Positions 33,880 through 42,910 of a stretch of 64,000 nt of DNA are shown here, piece by piece. Numbering within the stretch: the stretch's first letter is position 1; each line of letters begins with the position of its first letter. A program made the translations under genes and the position numbers. Below the pieces are notes generated by a model. The model saw only the letters and a list, made by a program, of their open reading frames with translations. It did no database searches and was not told where the DNA came from. The DNA comes from Trichococcus sp049684335 (GTDB lineage: Bacteria > Bacillota > Bacilli > Lactobacillales > Aerococcaceae): NCBI RefSeq assembly GCF_049684335.1, contig NZ_JBAVFV010000061.1:62001-126000 (forward strand). The letters run 5' to 3'.

Positions 33880-36030
33880 ATGTGCAATATGATGGAATCA
33901 GATAGTAAACTCAATCTTGCTCATGCAGATTATTATTTCAATCGAGAGTTGAGTTGGCTTGACTTCAACAAACGCGTCATAGAGGAAGCGAAAGATCCTC
34001 AGAACCCTTTGCTTGAACAGCTGAACTTTTTATCCATAGCAAGTTCCAATCTTGATGAATTCTACATGGTCCGGGTTGCCGGATTACAGGATCAGTTCAA
34101 ACTTGGCTACCATATGACTGACCGAAAAACCGATATGAGCCCCCTTGAACAATTGTCCGCCATCTCTGATAAAAATAACGGAAACATCGCCTTACAATAT
34201 GAGTACTATTATGAACTTTTGAATAAATTGGCTGAAAAGAATGTCCGCATCAAAAAAATCAGCGATCTTTCCAAAAGTGAACTGGCTGTCATAGAAGAAA
34301 CTTTCCATGAGCAAATTTTCCCCGCTTTGACGCCGCTAGGGATTGATGCATACCGCCCCTTCCCTAACTTGAACAACAAACTTATCCACATTTTCGTCAA
34401 TTTGGTAAAGGAGGACACGACCCGGGTTGCGATCGTGCCTGTTCCCGCTCCGTTGCAACGATTCATCTTGTTGGATGAAGATAAAAACGACATTGGTATT
34501 ATCCTATTGGAAGATGTCGTGCGCCATTTCATCCACACCTTATTCAAAGGCTTCAACGTAACGAACAGTTTCAGCTGCCGAATCACCCGCAATGCGGATT
34601 TGGAATTGCATGAGGATGGTGCAGATGACCTGCTTTTGGTCATTCAGGATTACCTGAAAAAGCGCAAAAACGGAATGGCGGTCCGACTTGAAGTCGATAC
34701 ACGCGATACGATCGATTCCCTCCAGGGAGATGTGCGATTTTTGCAGACAGAACTGGATCTTGATGATCGCGATGTCTACCTGATCGATGGCCCATTGGAT
34801 CTCACTTTCCTAAGCAAATTGACGCGCCATCTGATGATTGATTCGCCAGAAGATGTTTTCCCTAGCTTCTCACCGGTCACACCGAGTGAGCTGTCCGGAA
34901 AAGACATCTTTGATGTGGTCGAAAAGCAGGACGTCTTCCTGCATCATCCTTATGATTCGTTCGATCCGGTCGTCGATTTCATCAAGCGGGCTGCTGAAGA
35001 TGAGGATACGATCGCCATCAAGCAGACCCTTTACCGCGTCAGCAAAGATTCTCCGATCATAGAAGGTTTGAAGACTGCAGCCGAATCCGGCAAGCAGGTC
35101 ACTGTGCTTGTCGAGCTGAAAGCCCGTTTCGACGAAGAGAACAATGTGCAATGGGCCAAGGAATTGGAAGAAGCCGGTGCGCATGTGCTTTACGGGATGA
35201 CCCACTTGAAGACCCACAGCAAGATCACGATGGTCGTAAAGAAACATCATGATCGGATTGTCCGCTATGTCCATCTGGCCACCGGCAATTATAACGATAA
35301 GACAGCCCGACTTTATACCGATATGGCCATCTTCACGGCAAATAAGGAAATCGGCGAGGATGCCACAAACTTCTTCAACTACTTGAGCGGCTATTCGGAT
35401 CAACCGGAGTACAATCACCTGCACGTGTCACCTTTCGAAATCCGCGATTCATTCATCGAGTACATCGACGACGAAATCGCCTCGCATGAACAATTCGGGA
35501 ATGGGCATATCATCGCGAAAATGAATTCCTTGACTGATAAACGCGTCATCATGAAACTGTACGAAGCTAGCCAAGCCGGCATCCGGGTTGATCTGATCAT
35601 CCGCGGCATCTGCTGCCTGAAGCCCCAAGTTCCTGGCGTCAGCGAGAATATCCATGTCCTCAGCATTGTCGGCCGTTTCTTGGAACATAGCCGGATCTAC
35701 TATTTCCATCATAATGGGGATGAAAATCTTTTCCTTTCTTCCGCTGACATGATGACCCGCAACATGATCAAACGCGTCGAAATAGAATTTCCGATCCTGG
35801 ACAAAGCCATCAAGAAGGAAATCCTGTCTTTGATGGATGTCTACCTTGCAGACAACACGAAAGCACGCGAACTGCACCCTGACGGAACCTATCGACACGT
35901 GCGTAACGAGATGCCAAAAGTGGATGCACAAAAGTATTTCATGGAACTGGCGAATAAGGAAAAAGAAATTCCAACGCTTTCCGAAAAAGATTCCTGGTTA
36001 AAAAAAATTCAACGAAGATTCAAGAAATAA
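33880..36030 (+). CDS. ppk: Polyphosphate kinase 1
   Basis: A 716-residue Ppk1 that polymerises the gamma phosphate of ATP into polyphosphate. The N-terminal RELSWLDFNKRV segment, the catalytic histidine region (GMTHLKTHSKITMVV), HLATGNYNDKTARLYTD and the C-terminal SADMMTRNMIKRVE are all present. The start is uncertain within a few codons (ATG 33880, 33889 or 33892), because no strong ribosome site precedes any of them. Confidence 0.95.
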   Translation: MCNMMESDSKLNLAHADYYFNRELSWLDFNKRVIEEAKDPQNPLLEQLNFLSIASSNLDEFYMVRVAGLQDQFKLGYHMTDRKTDMSPLEQLSAISDKNNGNIALQYEYYYELLNKLAEKNVRIKKISDLSKSELAVIEETFHEQIFPALTPLGIDAYRPFPNLNNKLIHIFVNLVKEDTTRVAIVPVPAPLQRFILLDEDKNDIGIILLEDVVRHFIHTLFKGFNVTNSFSCRITRNADLELHEDGADDLLLVIQDYLKKRKNGMAVRLEVDTRDTIDSLQGDVRFLQTELDLDDRDVYLIDGPLDLTFLSKLTRHLMIDSPEDVFPSFSPVTPSELSGKDIFDVVEKQDVFLHHPYDSFDPVVDFIKRAAEDEDTIAIKQTLYRVSKDSPIIEGLKTAAESGKQVTVLVELKARFDEENNVQWAKELEEAGAHVLYGMTHLKTHSKITMVVKKHHDRIVRYVHLATGNYNDKTARLYTDMAIFTANKEIGEDATNFFNYLSGYSDQPEYNHLHVSPFEIRDSFIEYIDDEIASHEQFGNGHIIAKMNSLTDKRVIMKLYEASQAGIRVDLIIRGICCLKPQVPGVSENIHVLSIVGRFLEHSRIYYFHHNGDENLFLSSADMMTRNMIKRVEIEFPILDKAIKKEILSLMDVYLADNTKARELHPDGTYRHVRNEMPKVDAQKYFMELANKEKEIPTLSEKDSWLKKIQRRFKK

Positions 36031-36087
36031 CGGCAGAAAAAAAGAAGGCCTAGAGCTGCGCGCTCCTGACCTTCTTTTTTTCTGCCG
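36031..36087. terminator. Bidirectional terminator between ppk and brnQ
   Basis: CGGCAGAAAAAAAGAAGG pairs with CCTTCTTTTTTTCTGCCG; the inner loop of 21 bases has a smaller GC-rich stem. Confidence 0.9.
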
Positions 36088-36090
36088 TCG

Positions 36091-37437
36091 TTAGGTTAAT
36101 TGATTGTTTTTCGAAATTGCCAAACCGATCGCAAAGCCGATCACGGATGGGATCAGCCACCCCATTCCGATATCGGATAAAGGGATAGCTGAATTGGTCC
36201 AAGCGATGACACCGTTCATGCCGACAGCGTCCTTGATTCCTTGCGGCAAAGCTTTCAGGAAATCAACGGTTGCGAAAGGCAAGGTGAACAGGGTTGTCAT
36301 CTGGTAGACGATCGTCCGGTCATTGAAAAGGCTGCTCATGATCGACAGCAAAATCAAAGTGATCGCGAGTGGATAAAGGAACATCAATACTGGAATCGAG
36401 AACGCGATGATCTGACTCAAGCCCAGATTCGCCAACCCGAAGGAAATGGCTGTAAAAAGATAGACATATTTTTTGTAGTCCAATGAGTTGGGAAACATAA
36501 GCACGAACGTTTCGCTGATGGCCGTGATCAACCCGATTGCTGTTTTTAAACAGGCCACGGTGATGATGACCGCAAACAGGACAGCACCGAAGATTCCGAA
36601 GTACTCGTTTGAAATCTGCGCCAAAGCGATACCGCCGTTGTCGCTTATTTCAAAAACACCACGGCTTGTTGCACCCAAGTAAACCAGCGAACCGTAAATG
36701 ACAGCCATCAACAGCATGCTTATTGTTCCGGCTTTTATCGTATCCCTCGCGATTGTTGTCGTTTTTGTGACGCCCAAGCCTTGGATCGTCGTTACGACGA
36801 TGATGCCGAAAGCCAAGGAAGCCAGCGCATCCATTGTGTTGTACCCTTCCAAAAAGCCTTTGAAGAATGCGCCGGTCTGATAGCTCGCATCCACGGGTAT
36901 TTCACTCGCTGTACCCATCGGCGCGAAAAAGCCGAAGAGGATCAGAATTGAAAGAAAAACCAGGAAGATCGGGTTCAGAACCTTGCCTACCCATTTCAAA
37001 ATTTCCGATGGCTTCAGTGAGAACCACAGCACAGCCGCGAAGAAAAGCAATGAGAACAGGAACAGCGCCATTTTTGTCATCGAAGGATCCAGATAAGGCG
37101 CAAAGGCTGCCTCAAACGATACGGTCGCGGTACGCGGCGTCGCAAAGAAGGGTCCAATCGTCAGGTAAAGTGCTGCGGTGAAGAATACGCCGTACTTCGG
37201 ATGGATTTTGCTCGCCATTTCCAACAGGCTTTCTTTACCGGATAGTCCCATCGCCACGATACCCAGAAACGGCAATCCTACTGCCGTCACGATGAAACCT
37301 AATATTGCCGGAATCAAGTTTTGTCCAGCCAATTGCCCCATATGGACAGGGAAAATCAGGTTGCCGGCTCCGAAAAATAAGCCAAAGAGCATGGAGCCTA
37401 TGTATATATATTCTTTATTCGATAATTTCTTATCCAT
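36091..37437 (-). CDS. brnQ: Branched-chain amino acid cation symporter (BrnQ/LivII family)
   Basis: A 448-residue membrane protein with about 12 hydrophobic segments. The N-terminal motif GLFFGAGNLIFPVHMGQLAGQN and the GPFFATPRTATVSFE segment are signatures of the BrnQ family, which imports Leu, Ile and Val with sodium or protons. ATG 37437 has AAAGGTGG upstream. It is a single-gene unit convergent with ppk. A cre-like sequence near 37505 misses one consensus base. Confidence 0.94.
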   Translation of the reverse strand: MDKKLSNKEYIYIGSMLFGLFFGAGNLIFPVHMGQLAGQNLIPAILGFIVTAVGLPFLGIVAMGLSGKESLLEMASKIHPKYGVFFTAALYLTIGPFFATPRTATVSFEAAFAPYLDPSMTKMALFLFSLLFFAAVLWFSLKPSEILKWVGKVLNPIFLVFLSILILFGFFAPMGTASEIPVDASYQTGAFFKGFLEGYNTMDALASLAFGIIVVTTIQGLGVTKTTTIARDTIKAGTISMLLMAVIYGSLVYLGATSRGVFEISDNGGIALAQISNEYFGIFGAVLFAVIITVACLKTAIGLITAISETFVLMFPNSLDYKKYVYLFTAISFGLANLGLSQIIAFSIPVLMFLYPLAITLILLSIMSSLFNDRTIVYQMTTLFTLPFATVDFLKALPQGIKDAVGMNGVIAWTNSAIPLSDIGMGWLIPSVIGFAIGLAISKNNQLT

Positions 37438-37690
37438 TAAGTCTCAGCCACCTTTCTGTTGCAATTTTGTCCATTCTATCACGGCATTTCCTCTGTTACT
37501 ATAATTGACAGCGCTAACCGAAAAAAACTTACCAATTTCTCATTTTTAAAACTATCCCGCGAGTATTGGTCGTCATCCGCAAAAAATCGGCAATATTACA
37601 ACAAACGAGCACAAACGATTGCCACAAAAGAAACAATCTTACTCGTTTTTTGTAAACAGTATGTAAAATCCTTTTATTTTTTCAGGAATA

Positions 37691-37699
37691 TGCTAGAAT
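37691..37699 (+). promoter_or_regulatory. Extended -10 promoter of the ABC-F gene
   Basis: TGCTAGAAT is an extended -10 (TGn plus TAGAAT); the -35 region is weak and AT-rich. It lies about 38 bp before the start codon. Confidence 0.5.
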
Positions 37700-37736
37700 T
37701 AATTGACTATAACCAAGAATTGAGGAATGTAAAAAA

Positions 37737-39371
37737 ATGATTACCGTATCAAATGTCAGCCTACAATTTTCCGATCGCAAACTGTTTGACAATGTCAATC
37801 TAAAGTTCACCCCTGGTAACTGCTATGGCGTCATCGGTGCCAACGGTGCTGGAAAATCTACTTTTTTGAAGATTTTATCAGGCGTCATCCAGCCCACCAC
37901 TGGAGATATCATTATGGATCCAAATGAACGTTTAGCTGTACTGAACCAAAACCACTATGGTTTCGAAGACCATCAAGTACTGGACACTGTCATCATGGGT
38001 CACAAACGTCTTTATGCCATCATGGATGAAAAAAATGCCATCTATGCAAAAACTGATTTCACTGAAGAAGACGGCATCAGAGCCGGCGAACTTGAAGGTG
38101 AATTTGCTGAATTGGATGGATGGGAAGCCGAATCCGATGCTGCAAGTCTCTTGCAAGGTTTAGGAATCGGTGAAGAATTGCACTTCAAGCAGATGAGCGA
38201 CCTATTGGAGCCGCAAAAAGTAAAAGTTTTGCTGGCGCAAGCATTATTCGGCAAACCTGACGTATTGCTATTGGACGAGCCGACAAACGGTTTGGACAAA
38301 GAATCAATCGAATGGTTATCCGAATTTCTGATCAACTTCCCTAACACCGTCATCGTTGTTTCCCATGACCGTCACTTCCTGAACACAGTTTGTACGCACA
38401 TGTGTGATGTTGACTTTGGAAAGATCAAACTTTATGTCGGGAACTACGACTTCTGGATGCAATCCAGTCAATTGGCTTCTAAATTGGCAGCCGATTCCAA
38501 TTCGAAAAAAGAAGAGCAGATCAAGGAATTGCAGGATTTCATTGCGCGATTCAGTGCAAATGCATCGAAATCCAAACAAGCAACTTCACGTAAAAAGACC
38601 TTGGATAAAATCACATTGGATGATATTCAACCATCATCCCGTAAATATCCTTTCGTCGGCTTCACCCCGGAACGCGAAATCGGCAATGACTTGCTGATCG
38701 TTTCGAACCTTTCCAAGACAATTGATGGCGTCAAAATTTTGGACAAAATCAGCTTTGCTTTGAACAAAAATGATAAAGTCGCTTTCGCAAGCCGCAAAGA
38801 TATCGCCACTACCACCCTCTTCAAAATTTTGATGGGCGAAATGGAAGCTGACGGCGGTACTTTCAAATGGGGCGTCACAACGTCACAAAGCTACTTGCCG
38901 AAGGACCACACGAACGAATTCCCGGTTGCCGACATCACTATTTTGGAATGGTTGCGCCAATTCGCAGGCAAAGAAGAGGACGACAATACCTTCTTGCGCA
39001 GCTTCTTGGGCCGCATGCTGTTCTCAGGTGAAGACGTCATGAAGAAAGTTTCTGTCCTATCCGGAGGAGAAAAAGTACGTATCATCTTATCGAAAATGAT
39101 GCTTACCAAAGCAAACGTTTTGGTATTGGATGACCCGACGAACCATTTGGATCTTGAATCCATCACTGCCTTGAATGACGGCATGATCGCCTTCAAAGGC
39201 GCTCTGTTGTTCACTTCACACGATTACGAGTTCATCAACACTACTGCGAACCGTATCATCGAAGTGACTCCAAATGGCGTTGTGGACAGAATGGAAACAA
39301 CCTATGAAGACTTCTTGGCTGATAAGGATGTCCAAGCAAGAATCAATGCACTTTATAAAGATCAGGCATAA
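37737..39371 (+). CDS. ABC-F family protein with degenerate motifs in both halves
   Basis: A 544-residue soluble protein with two nucleotide-binding domains and no membrane segment, the layout of ribosome-associated ABC-F proteins (YbiT/YkpA-like). Domain 1 (about 1-250) has a good Walker A (GANGAGKST) and Walker B (LLLDEPTNGLD), but its signature is LLEPQKVKVLLAQAL. Domain 2 (about 320-544) has ASRKDIATTTLF where GxxxxGK[ST] is expected, while its signature LSGGEKVRI and Walker B VLVLDDPTNHLD are intact. So one complete ATP site could form from Walker A of domain 1 and the signature of domain 2. The inter-domain linker (about 245-300) is lysine-rich. Confidence 0.85.
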   Translation: MITVSNVSLQFSDRKLFDNVNLKFTPGNCYGVIGANGAGKSTFLKILSGVIQPTTGDIIMDPNERLAVLNQNHYGFEDHQVLDTVIMGHKRLYAIMDEKNAIYAKTDFTEEDGIRAGELEGEFAELDGWEAESDAASLLQGLGIGEELHFKQMSDLLEPQKVKVLLAQALFGKPDVLLLDEPTNGLDKESIEWLSEFLINFPNTVIVVSHDRHFLNTVCTHMCDVDFGKIKLYVGNYDFWMQSSQLASKLAADSNSKKEEQIKELQDFIARFSANASKSKQATSRKKTLDKITLDDIQPSSRKYPFVGFTPEREIGNDLLIVSNLSKTIDGVKILDKISFALNKNDKVAFASRKDIATTTLFKILMGEMEADGGTFKWGVTTSQSYLPKDHTNEFPVADITILEWLRQFAGKEEDDNTFLRSFLGRMLFSGEDVMKKVSVLSGGEKVRIILSKMMLTKANVLVLDDPTNHLDLESITALNDGMIAFKGALLFTSHDYEFINTTANRIIEVTPNGVVDRMETTYEDFLADKDVQARINALYKDQA

Positions 39372-39408
39372 AATCAGTCGCTGAAAAGCCTGAAAAGCCT
39401 GAAAAAAA

Positions 39409-39452
39409 AGAAGGAGGAACAATCCGAGCGTTCGGGTTGTTCCTCCTTCTTT
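39409..39452. terminator. Bidirectional terminator
   Basis: AGAAGGAGGAACAATCCGA pairs with TCGGGTTGTTCCTCCTTCT (one G-U pair), with A and T runs outside. Confidence 0.9.
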
Positions 39453-39454
39453 GC

Positions 39455-40207
39455 TTATACTTTTTTCCAGATCATGTGGGCTTCGCAAGCCAAGTCTTCG
39501 CCGTTCATGATGCGATGCGCGGTGATGATTTCACCGTCCACCGCTTCTTTCGTCGACATGACGCTGGTGATACTGTTTCCGTATTCGACCTCTTTTTCAT
39601 ACTTGATCGTAACGGCAGCCAACTGGTGATCCATGATGAATTTCGGATCGATCGTATTGATGATCCAATCGAAATATTTTGCGTTGTTGACATGGCGATT
39701 GTAGTCGATATCCAAGTATCTGACGCGGAAATCCTGTTCTTTGCGATTATCCTGCTCCAGTTGGATCGGCTTCTGCATGCGCACCATCGTCCGGATTTCA
39801 TCTGCCTGATAGACGGCCAGCAGGTCTTTTTGGATCTGGACCATTTTACGGGTCTCGATGTTCATCATGACGAAGTTCGTCATCACTTCCACACACAGTT
39901 GTTCGCTTTCATCATAAGCCCGGAAGCGGCGATAGGTGAAGAATCGATTATAGCTCATGGCTTCCGTTTCCAGAATGATTTCTTCGCCTTTGTGCGGCAT
40001 GCGTTCGATCTGCATGTCATACTGAACGATGATCCAACTGAGTCCTCTTTCGGACATCTGATCATTCGTGTTCCCGAGTGAATCGCTTTGTTGGCCCGAC
40101 AAGTCCATCATCAGGTTTACGAGCGATGGCAAAGTGATCTCACCGGTAATGTCACATTCATAGCCTTTGATACGATGGGTTCTGCGATAGATTAATCCGC
40201 TCAACAT
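39455..40207 (-). CDS. Acyl-ACP thioesterase
   Basis: A 250-residue double hot-dog protein of the FatA/FatB family that releases fatty acids from acyl-ACP. The active-site segment DIDYNRHVNNAKYFDW (Asn-His pair) near residue 170 is diagnostic. The N-terminal half carries the second hot-dog helix with MMDLSGQQSDSLG. Bacterial members are of this length. It is transcribed alone or with fetAB, whose stop is about 75 bp away on the same strand but downstream in order. Confidence 0.92.
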   Translation of the reverse strand: MLSGLIYRRTHRIKGYECDITGEITLPSLVNLMMDLSGQQSDSLGNTNDQMSERGLSWIIVQYDMQIERMPHKGEEIILETEAMSYNRFFTYRRFRAYDESEQLCVEVMTNFVMMNIETRKMVQIQKDLLAVYQADEIRTMVRMQKPIQLEQDNRKEQDFRVRYLDIDYNRHVNNAKYFDWIINTIDPKFIMDHQLAAVTIKYEKEVEYGNSITSVMSTKEAVDGEIITAHRIMNGEDLACEAHMIWKKV

Positions 40208-40284
40208 TTTTCCTCCAATATCAATTTTATAATAGAAAGGATACCATACTTTTCAGAGCGATCCAACCAAAAACCCGATAAGTG

Positions 40285-41043
40285 TCAGACACGCAGTTGC
40301 TGTCTATCGTTGTAGAATTCGCGGTATGCCAAGAAAGAGGCGATGTAGGAGGAGATGCTTGTCGCCGCCACCAGCATGAAAGTAACCATGATTTGATACA
40401 TGATAGCTGTCATTGGCACGGTACCGGCAAACATCAGACCCGACATCATGCCTGGCAAGGATACGATGCCCACTGTTTTGGCGGAATCCAAGGATGGCTG
40501 CATGCCTGATCTGATTGTCTCCCTCAAGATGGTGCGCGAAGCTTGATTCGGAGTCGCACCGAGAGACAGTTTTTCCAGAATCTGCTGGCGCTGATCACGG
40601 AACAAGGAATTCAGGTTGCGGTAGCACAAGCCGATGGTCGTCATCGCATTCCCGGCTATCATGCCGGTGATCGGCACAATCTGTGATGGGATAAATTTGA
40701 CGGACCCTGACAGGACCAAGATGGATAACGTCAAAATCGCTGAAGCAGAGATGGCGATGAGCGAAATCTTCAAGGAATTTGGGATACTGTTACTGCGTTT
40801 GTGGGCATTCCATGACGCATTGAAGACGATGACCGCAACCATCACCAAGGTAACGATTGTATTGTTCACATTAAACAGATACGTCAACACGTACCCGACC
40901 GCAATCAACTGCACAACGGCTCTGGCAATGCTGTACAATATGTCTTTAGCCGTGCCTAATTTTTCTTTGTAGGAGATGTAGACTCCCACCATTACCAACG
41001 AAAAGCTCAACATGAGCGTGATTGGACTGACTTGTAGATCCAT
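40285..41043 (-). CDS. fetB: FetB, iron-export-type ABC permease (UPF0014)
   Basis: A 252-residue membrane protein with about seven hydrophobic segments. The UPF0014 signatures PITGMIAGNAMTTIGLCYRN and EKLSLGATPNQASRTILRETIRSGMQPSLDSAKTVG-type residues (here given in parts) plus GIVSLPGMMSGLMFAG are clear. In E. coli FetAB helps to export iron during oxidative stress. It follows fetA by one base. Confidence 0.9.
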   Translation of the reverse strand: MDLQVSPITLMLSFSLVMVGVYISYKEKLGTAKDILYSIARAVVQLIAVGYVLTYLFNVNNTIVTLVMVAVIVFNASWNAHKRSNSIPNSLKISLIAISASAILTLSILVLSGSVKFIPSQIVPITGMIAGNAMTTIGLCYRNLNSLFRDQRQQILEKLSLGATPNQASRTILRETIRSGMQPSLDSAKTVGIVSLPGMMSGLMFAGTVPMTAIMYQIMVTFMLVAATSISSYIASFLAYREFYNDRQQLRV

Positions 41044-41044
41044 C

Positions 41045-41698
41045 TTAATTCCCCTCTCCTTTTACGATTTTGCCTGCAACGATATGGAGGTTCTTATCCG
41101 CCAAGCTGGATTCTTCCTCATTATGGCTGACCATGATGATCGTCATATCGGCATGCTCCCGCATTTCCTGGAGCCATTTCCAGATGATTTGGCGATTCGC
41201 TTCATCCAAGGCACTCGTCACTTCATCGAGCAAAAGGATTTTTGGTTGAAACAAGACATTACGGATCAAGGCGACACGCTGTTTTTCCCCACCCGACAAG
41301 GTGTTGATTTCTTTATCCAGGTATTCCTTCGGCAGCCCGACCGATTCCAAATAGGCTACCGCTTTCTTTTCATCAAATTCTGTTTTACGGATTTCATAAG
41401 GAAAAGCCAAATTATCCCGGACGGTTTTTCCGAACAAAACGGGTGTCTGGAACGTATAGGAAACCTCCTTTCGGTATTCGGTAGGTTCGTACGCATCCAG
41501 CGATTTGCCATGGTAGCGTATTTCCCCTTCGGTACGTGAAAGGATCGTCGCGATGATCTTCAACAGTGTGCTCTTTCCGCTTCCGGACGGGCCGGTTATC
41601 GAGAGAAACTCACCCTCCTCCAGCGAATAGCTGATGTCGTCCAGAATGACTTTACCGTCCGACACAAAACTCAGATGTTCCATTTCCAATAATGCCAT
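41045..41698 (-). CDS. fetA: FetA, iron-export-type ABC ATPase
   Basis: A 217-residue ATPase with Walker A GPSGSGKST, signature LSGGEKQRVALIR, Walker B LLLDEVTSALD (Val replaces the usual Pro, as in FetA/YbbL proteins) and switch MVSHNEEE. First gene of the fetAB pair; a Fur/PerR-like palindrome lies about 125 bp upstream. Confidence 0.9.
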   Translation of the reverse strand: MALLEMEHLSFVSDGKVILDDISYSLEEGEFLSITGPSGSGKSTLLKIIATILSRTEGEIRYHGKSLDAYEPTEYRKEVSYTFQTPVLFGKTVRDNLAFPYEIRKTEFDEKKAVAYLESVGLPKEYLDKEINTLSGGEKQRVALIRNVLFQPKILLLDEVTSALDEANRQIIWKWLQEMREHADMTIIMVSHNEEESSLADKNLHIVAGKIVKGEGN

Positions 41699-41821
41699 TT
41701 TTTAAATTACTCCTTTATCATTCAAATTGCAGCCGAACCCGATGCGAACTTCATAAACCGCTGTGCAGATTGGCTATGCTTCATTCCTCTATTCTATCAC
41801 TACTTCCCGAATTTTCGTTAA

Positions 41822-41836
41822 TGATAATGACTATAA
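41822..41836 (-). promoter_or_regulatory. Possible Fur/PerR-type box upstream of fetAB
   Basis: TGATAAT-G-ACTATAA is a 7-1-7 palindrome two bases off the PerR consensus (TTATAATNATTATAA) and two off the Fur consensus. AT-rich DNA gives such matches by chance, so this is tentative; PerR control would suit an iron exporter used under peroxide stress. Confidence 0.35.
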
Positions 41837-41935
41837 TTTAGTAATAAATACAAAATGAACTACTTGGACTAAAACATACTGAGCTTCCTGCTAATCAGAG
41901 AAGCAACTCGGTTTCTTCCAGTAGCTACTGTGAAG

Positions 41936-42054
41936 CGGATGTTCATCGGAGGACGCCGGCTTCATCGGCCTCAACTCCGATGAAGCCGATCTCATCGTAG
42001 CACGCAAGCCAAATGCAGTCTGAACTCCGGTCAAGCCTTCATTCGCCGGAGAAC
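41936..42054. repeat. Intergenic hairpin-repeat element, copy A
   Basis: Modules of about 51 bp, each with a CTCCG...CGGAG inverted repeat: one around 41972 (CTCCGATGA/TCATCG) and one at 42023-42054 (AACTCCGG...CGCCGGAGAAC). The last module and the A/G-rich sequence before it are homologous to the element at 61258-61440. It lies just beyond the terminator of the minus-strand gene at 42105. Confidence 0.75.
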
Positions 42055-42057
42055 GAC

Positions 42058-42088
42058 AAAGGCTGTCTCGGAGAACGAGACAGCCTTT
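42058..42088 (-). terminator. Terminator after the YdjC-family gene
   Basis: AAAGGCTGTCTC pairs with GAGACAGCCTTT around a seven-base loop. It directly abuts repeat copy A. Confidence 0.82.
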
Positions 42089-42104
42089 GTTATTTCTTAT
42101 CGTA

Positions 42105-42872
42105 TTACTCTTTCAATTCAGCGTACGAAATCAACTGGATTGCCTCATCTTCCCGGATTCGATCCGCAAAGTCGGAATGCATCAAGAATTCCGTCATGTA
42201 GGCCCGTTCTTTCTGAAGACTGCTCACGCGTTCCAGATTTGCGTCGACATAGCCCGGATGGACGATCAATTCAACCGAGATGTCTTCTTTTTCCAAGACG
42301 GCCATGATGTCATCCAATTTTTCCATTACGCTCATCCCTAATTCAGCCTGCGGTTTTTCAGCAGCGAAACCGAGGTCAAATTGACGGTCCGTGTGCAATA
42401 CCCCATGGCTGCCTTCAAAGTGATCCCGAATCGGCAGATCGTACTGGATCGCCAACGACAGGATGACTTTGTTGAGCGGCTCCAACATATGCACATGGTG
42501 GTGCGAATCCAAATGCGTTGGATTGATGCCTGCCTTGCGCACCTTTTCGATCTGCGCATGCCACTCCGCATAGACCTCATCCAAATCCAGCGACGCAGCA
42601 TGTTGCTGCACATATTCCCTTGTTCGGAAACGCCCACTGGCACTGATGCTATCTGTATCAGGCAATAGTGGTTTCCCGAGCGTCAAATTCAGATGGACCC
42701 CAATTTCCAGATCTGGATGATCGGATGCCAATTCCACTGCATGATCGAATGCGGCTCCGTTCGCCAGCAAGGTCGTTGAAGTGGTGATTCCGTATAAAAA
42801 ACTGTCGATGATGCCGTAGTTCACGCCATTTGTGAGACCAAAATCGTCTGCGTTGATGATTACTTGTCCCAT
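42105..42872 (-). CDS. ChbG/YdjC-family carbohydrate deacetylase
   Basis: A 255-residue YdjC-fold enzyme predicted to remove acetyl groups from chitobiose-like sugars. The metal-site motif NADDFGLTNGVN is at the N-terminus; VHLNLT, HLDSHHHVHM and IVHPGYVD supply the remaining His and Asp ligands. ATG 42872 follows AGGAGAAT. It is 38 bp downstream of an SDR gene on the same strand. No chitobiose PTS genes are nearby, so the substrate is open. Confidence 0.9.
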   Translation of the reverse strand: MGQVIINADDFGLTNGVNYGIIDSFLYGITTSTTLLANGAAFDHAVELASDHPDLEIGVHLNLTLGKPLLPDTDSISASGRFRTREYVQQHAASLDLDEVYAEWHAQIEKVRKAGINPTHLDSHHHVHMLEPLNKVILSLAIQYDLPIRDHFEGSHGVLHTDRQFDLGFAAEKPQAELGMSVMEKLDDIMAVLEKEDISVELIVHPGYVDANLERVSSLQKERAYMTEFLMHSDFADRIREDEAIQLISYAELKE

Positions 42873-42910
42873 ATTTCATTCTCCTGTCTGTTTCGTATGG
42901 CGGTTCGGCT

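Noticed and set aside
37503..37516. cre site upstream of brnQ (TGACAGCGCTAACC)
   Set aside because: The last fixed base is C where A is required and it is not clearly placed relative to a promoter.
41822..41836. A firm Fur or PerR assignment for the palindrome before fetAB
   Set aside because: It is two bases off either consensus in AT-rich DNA; it is kept only as a low-confidence site.
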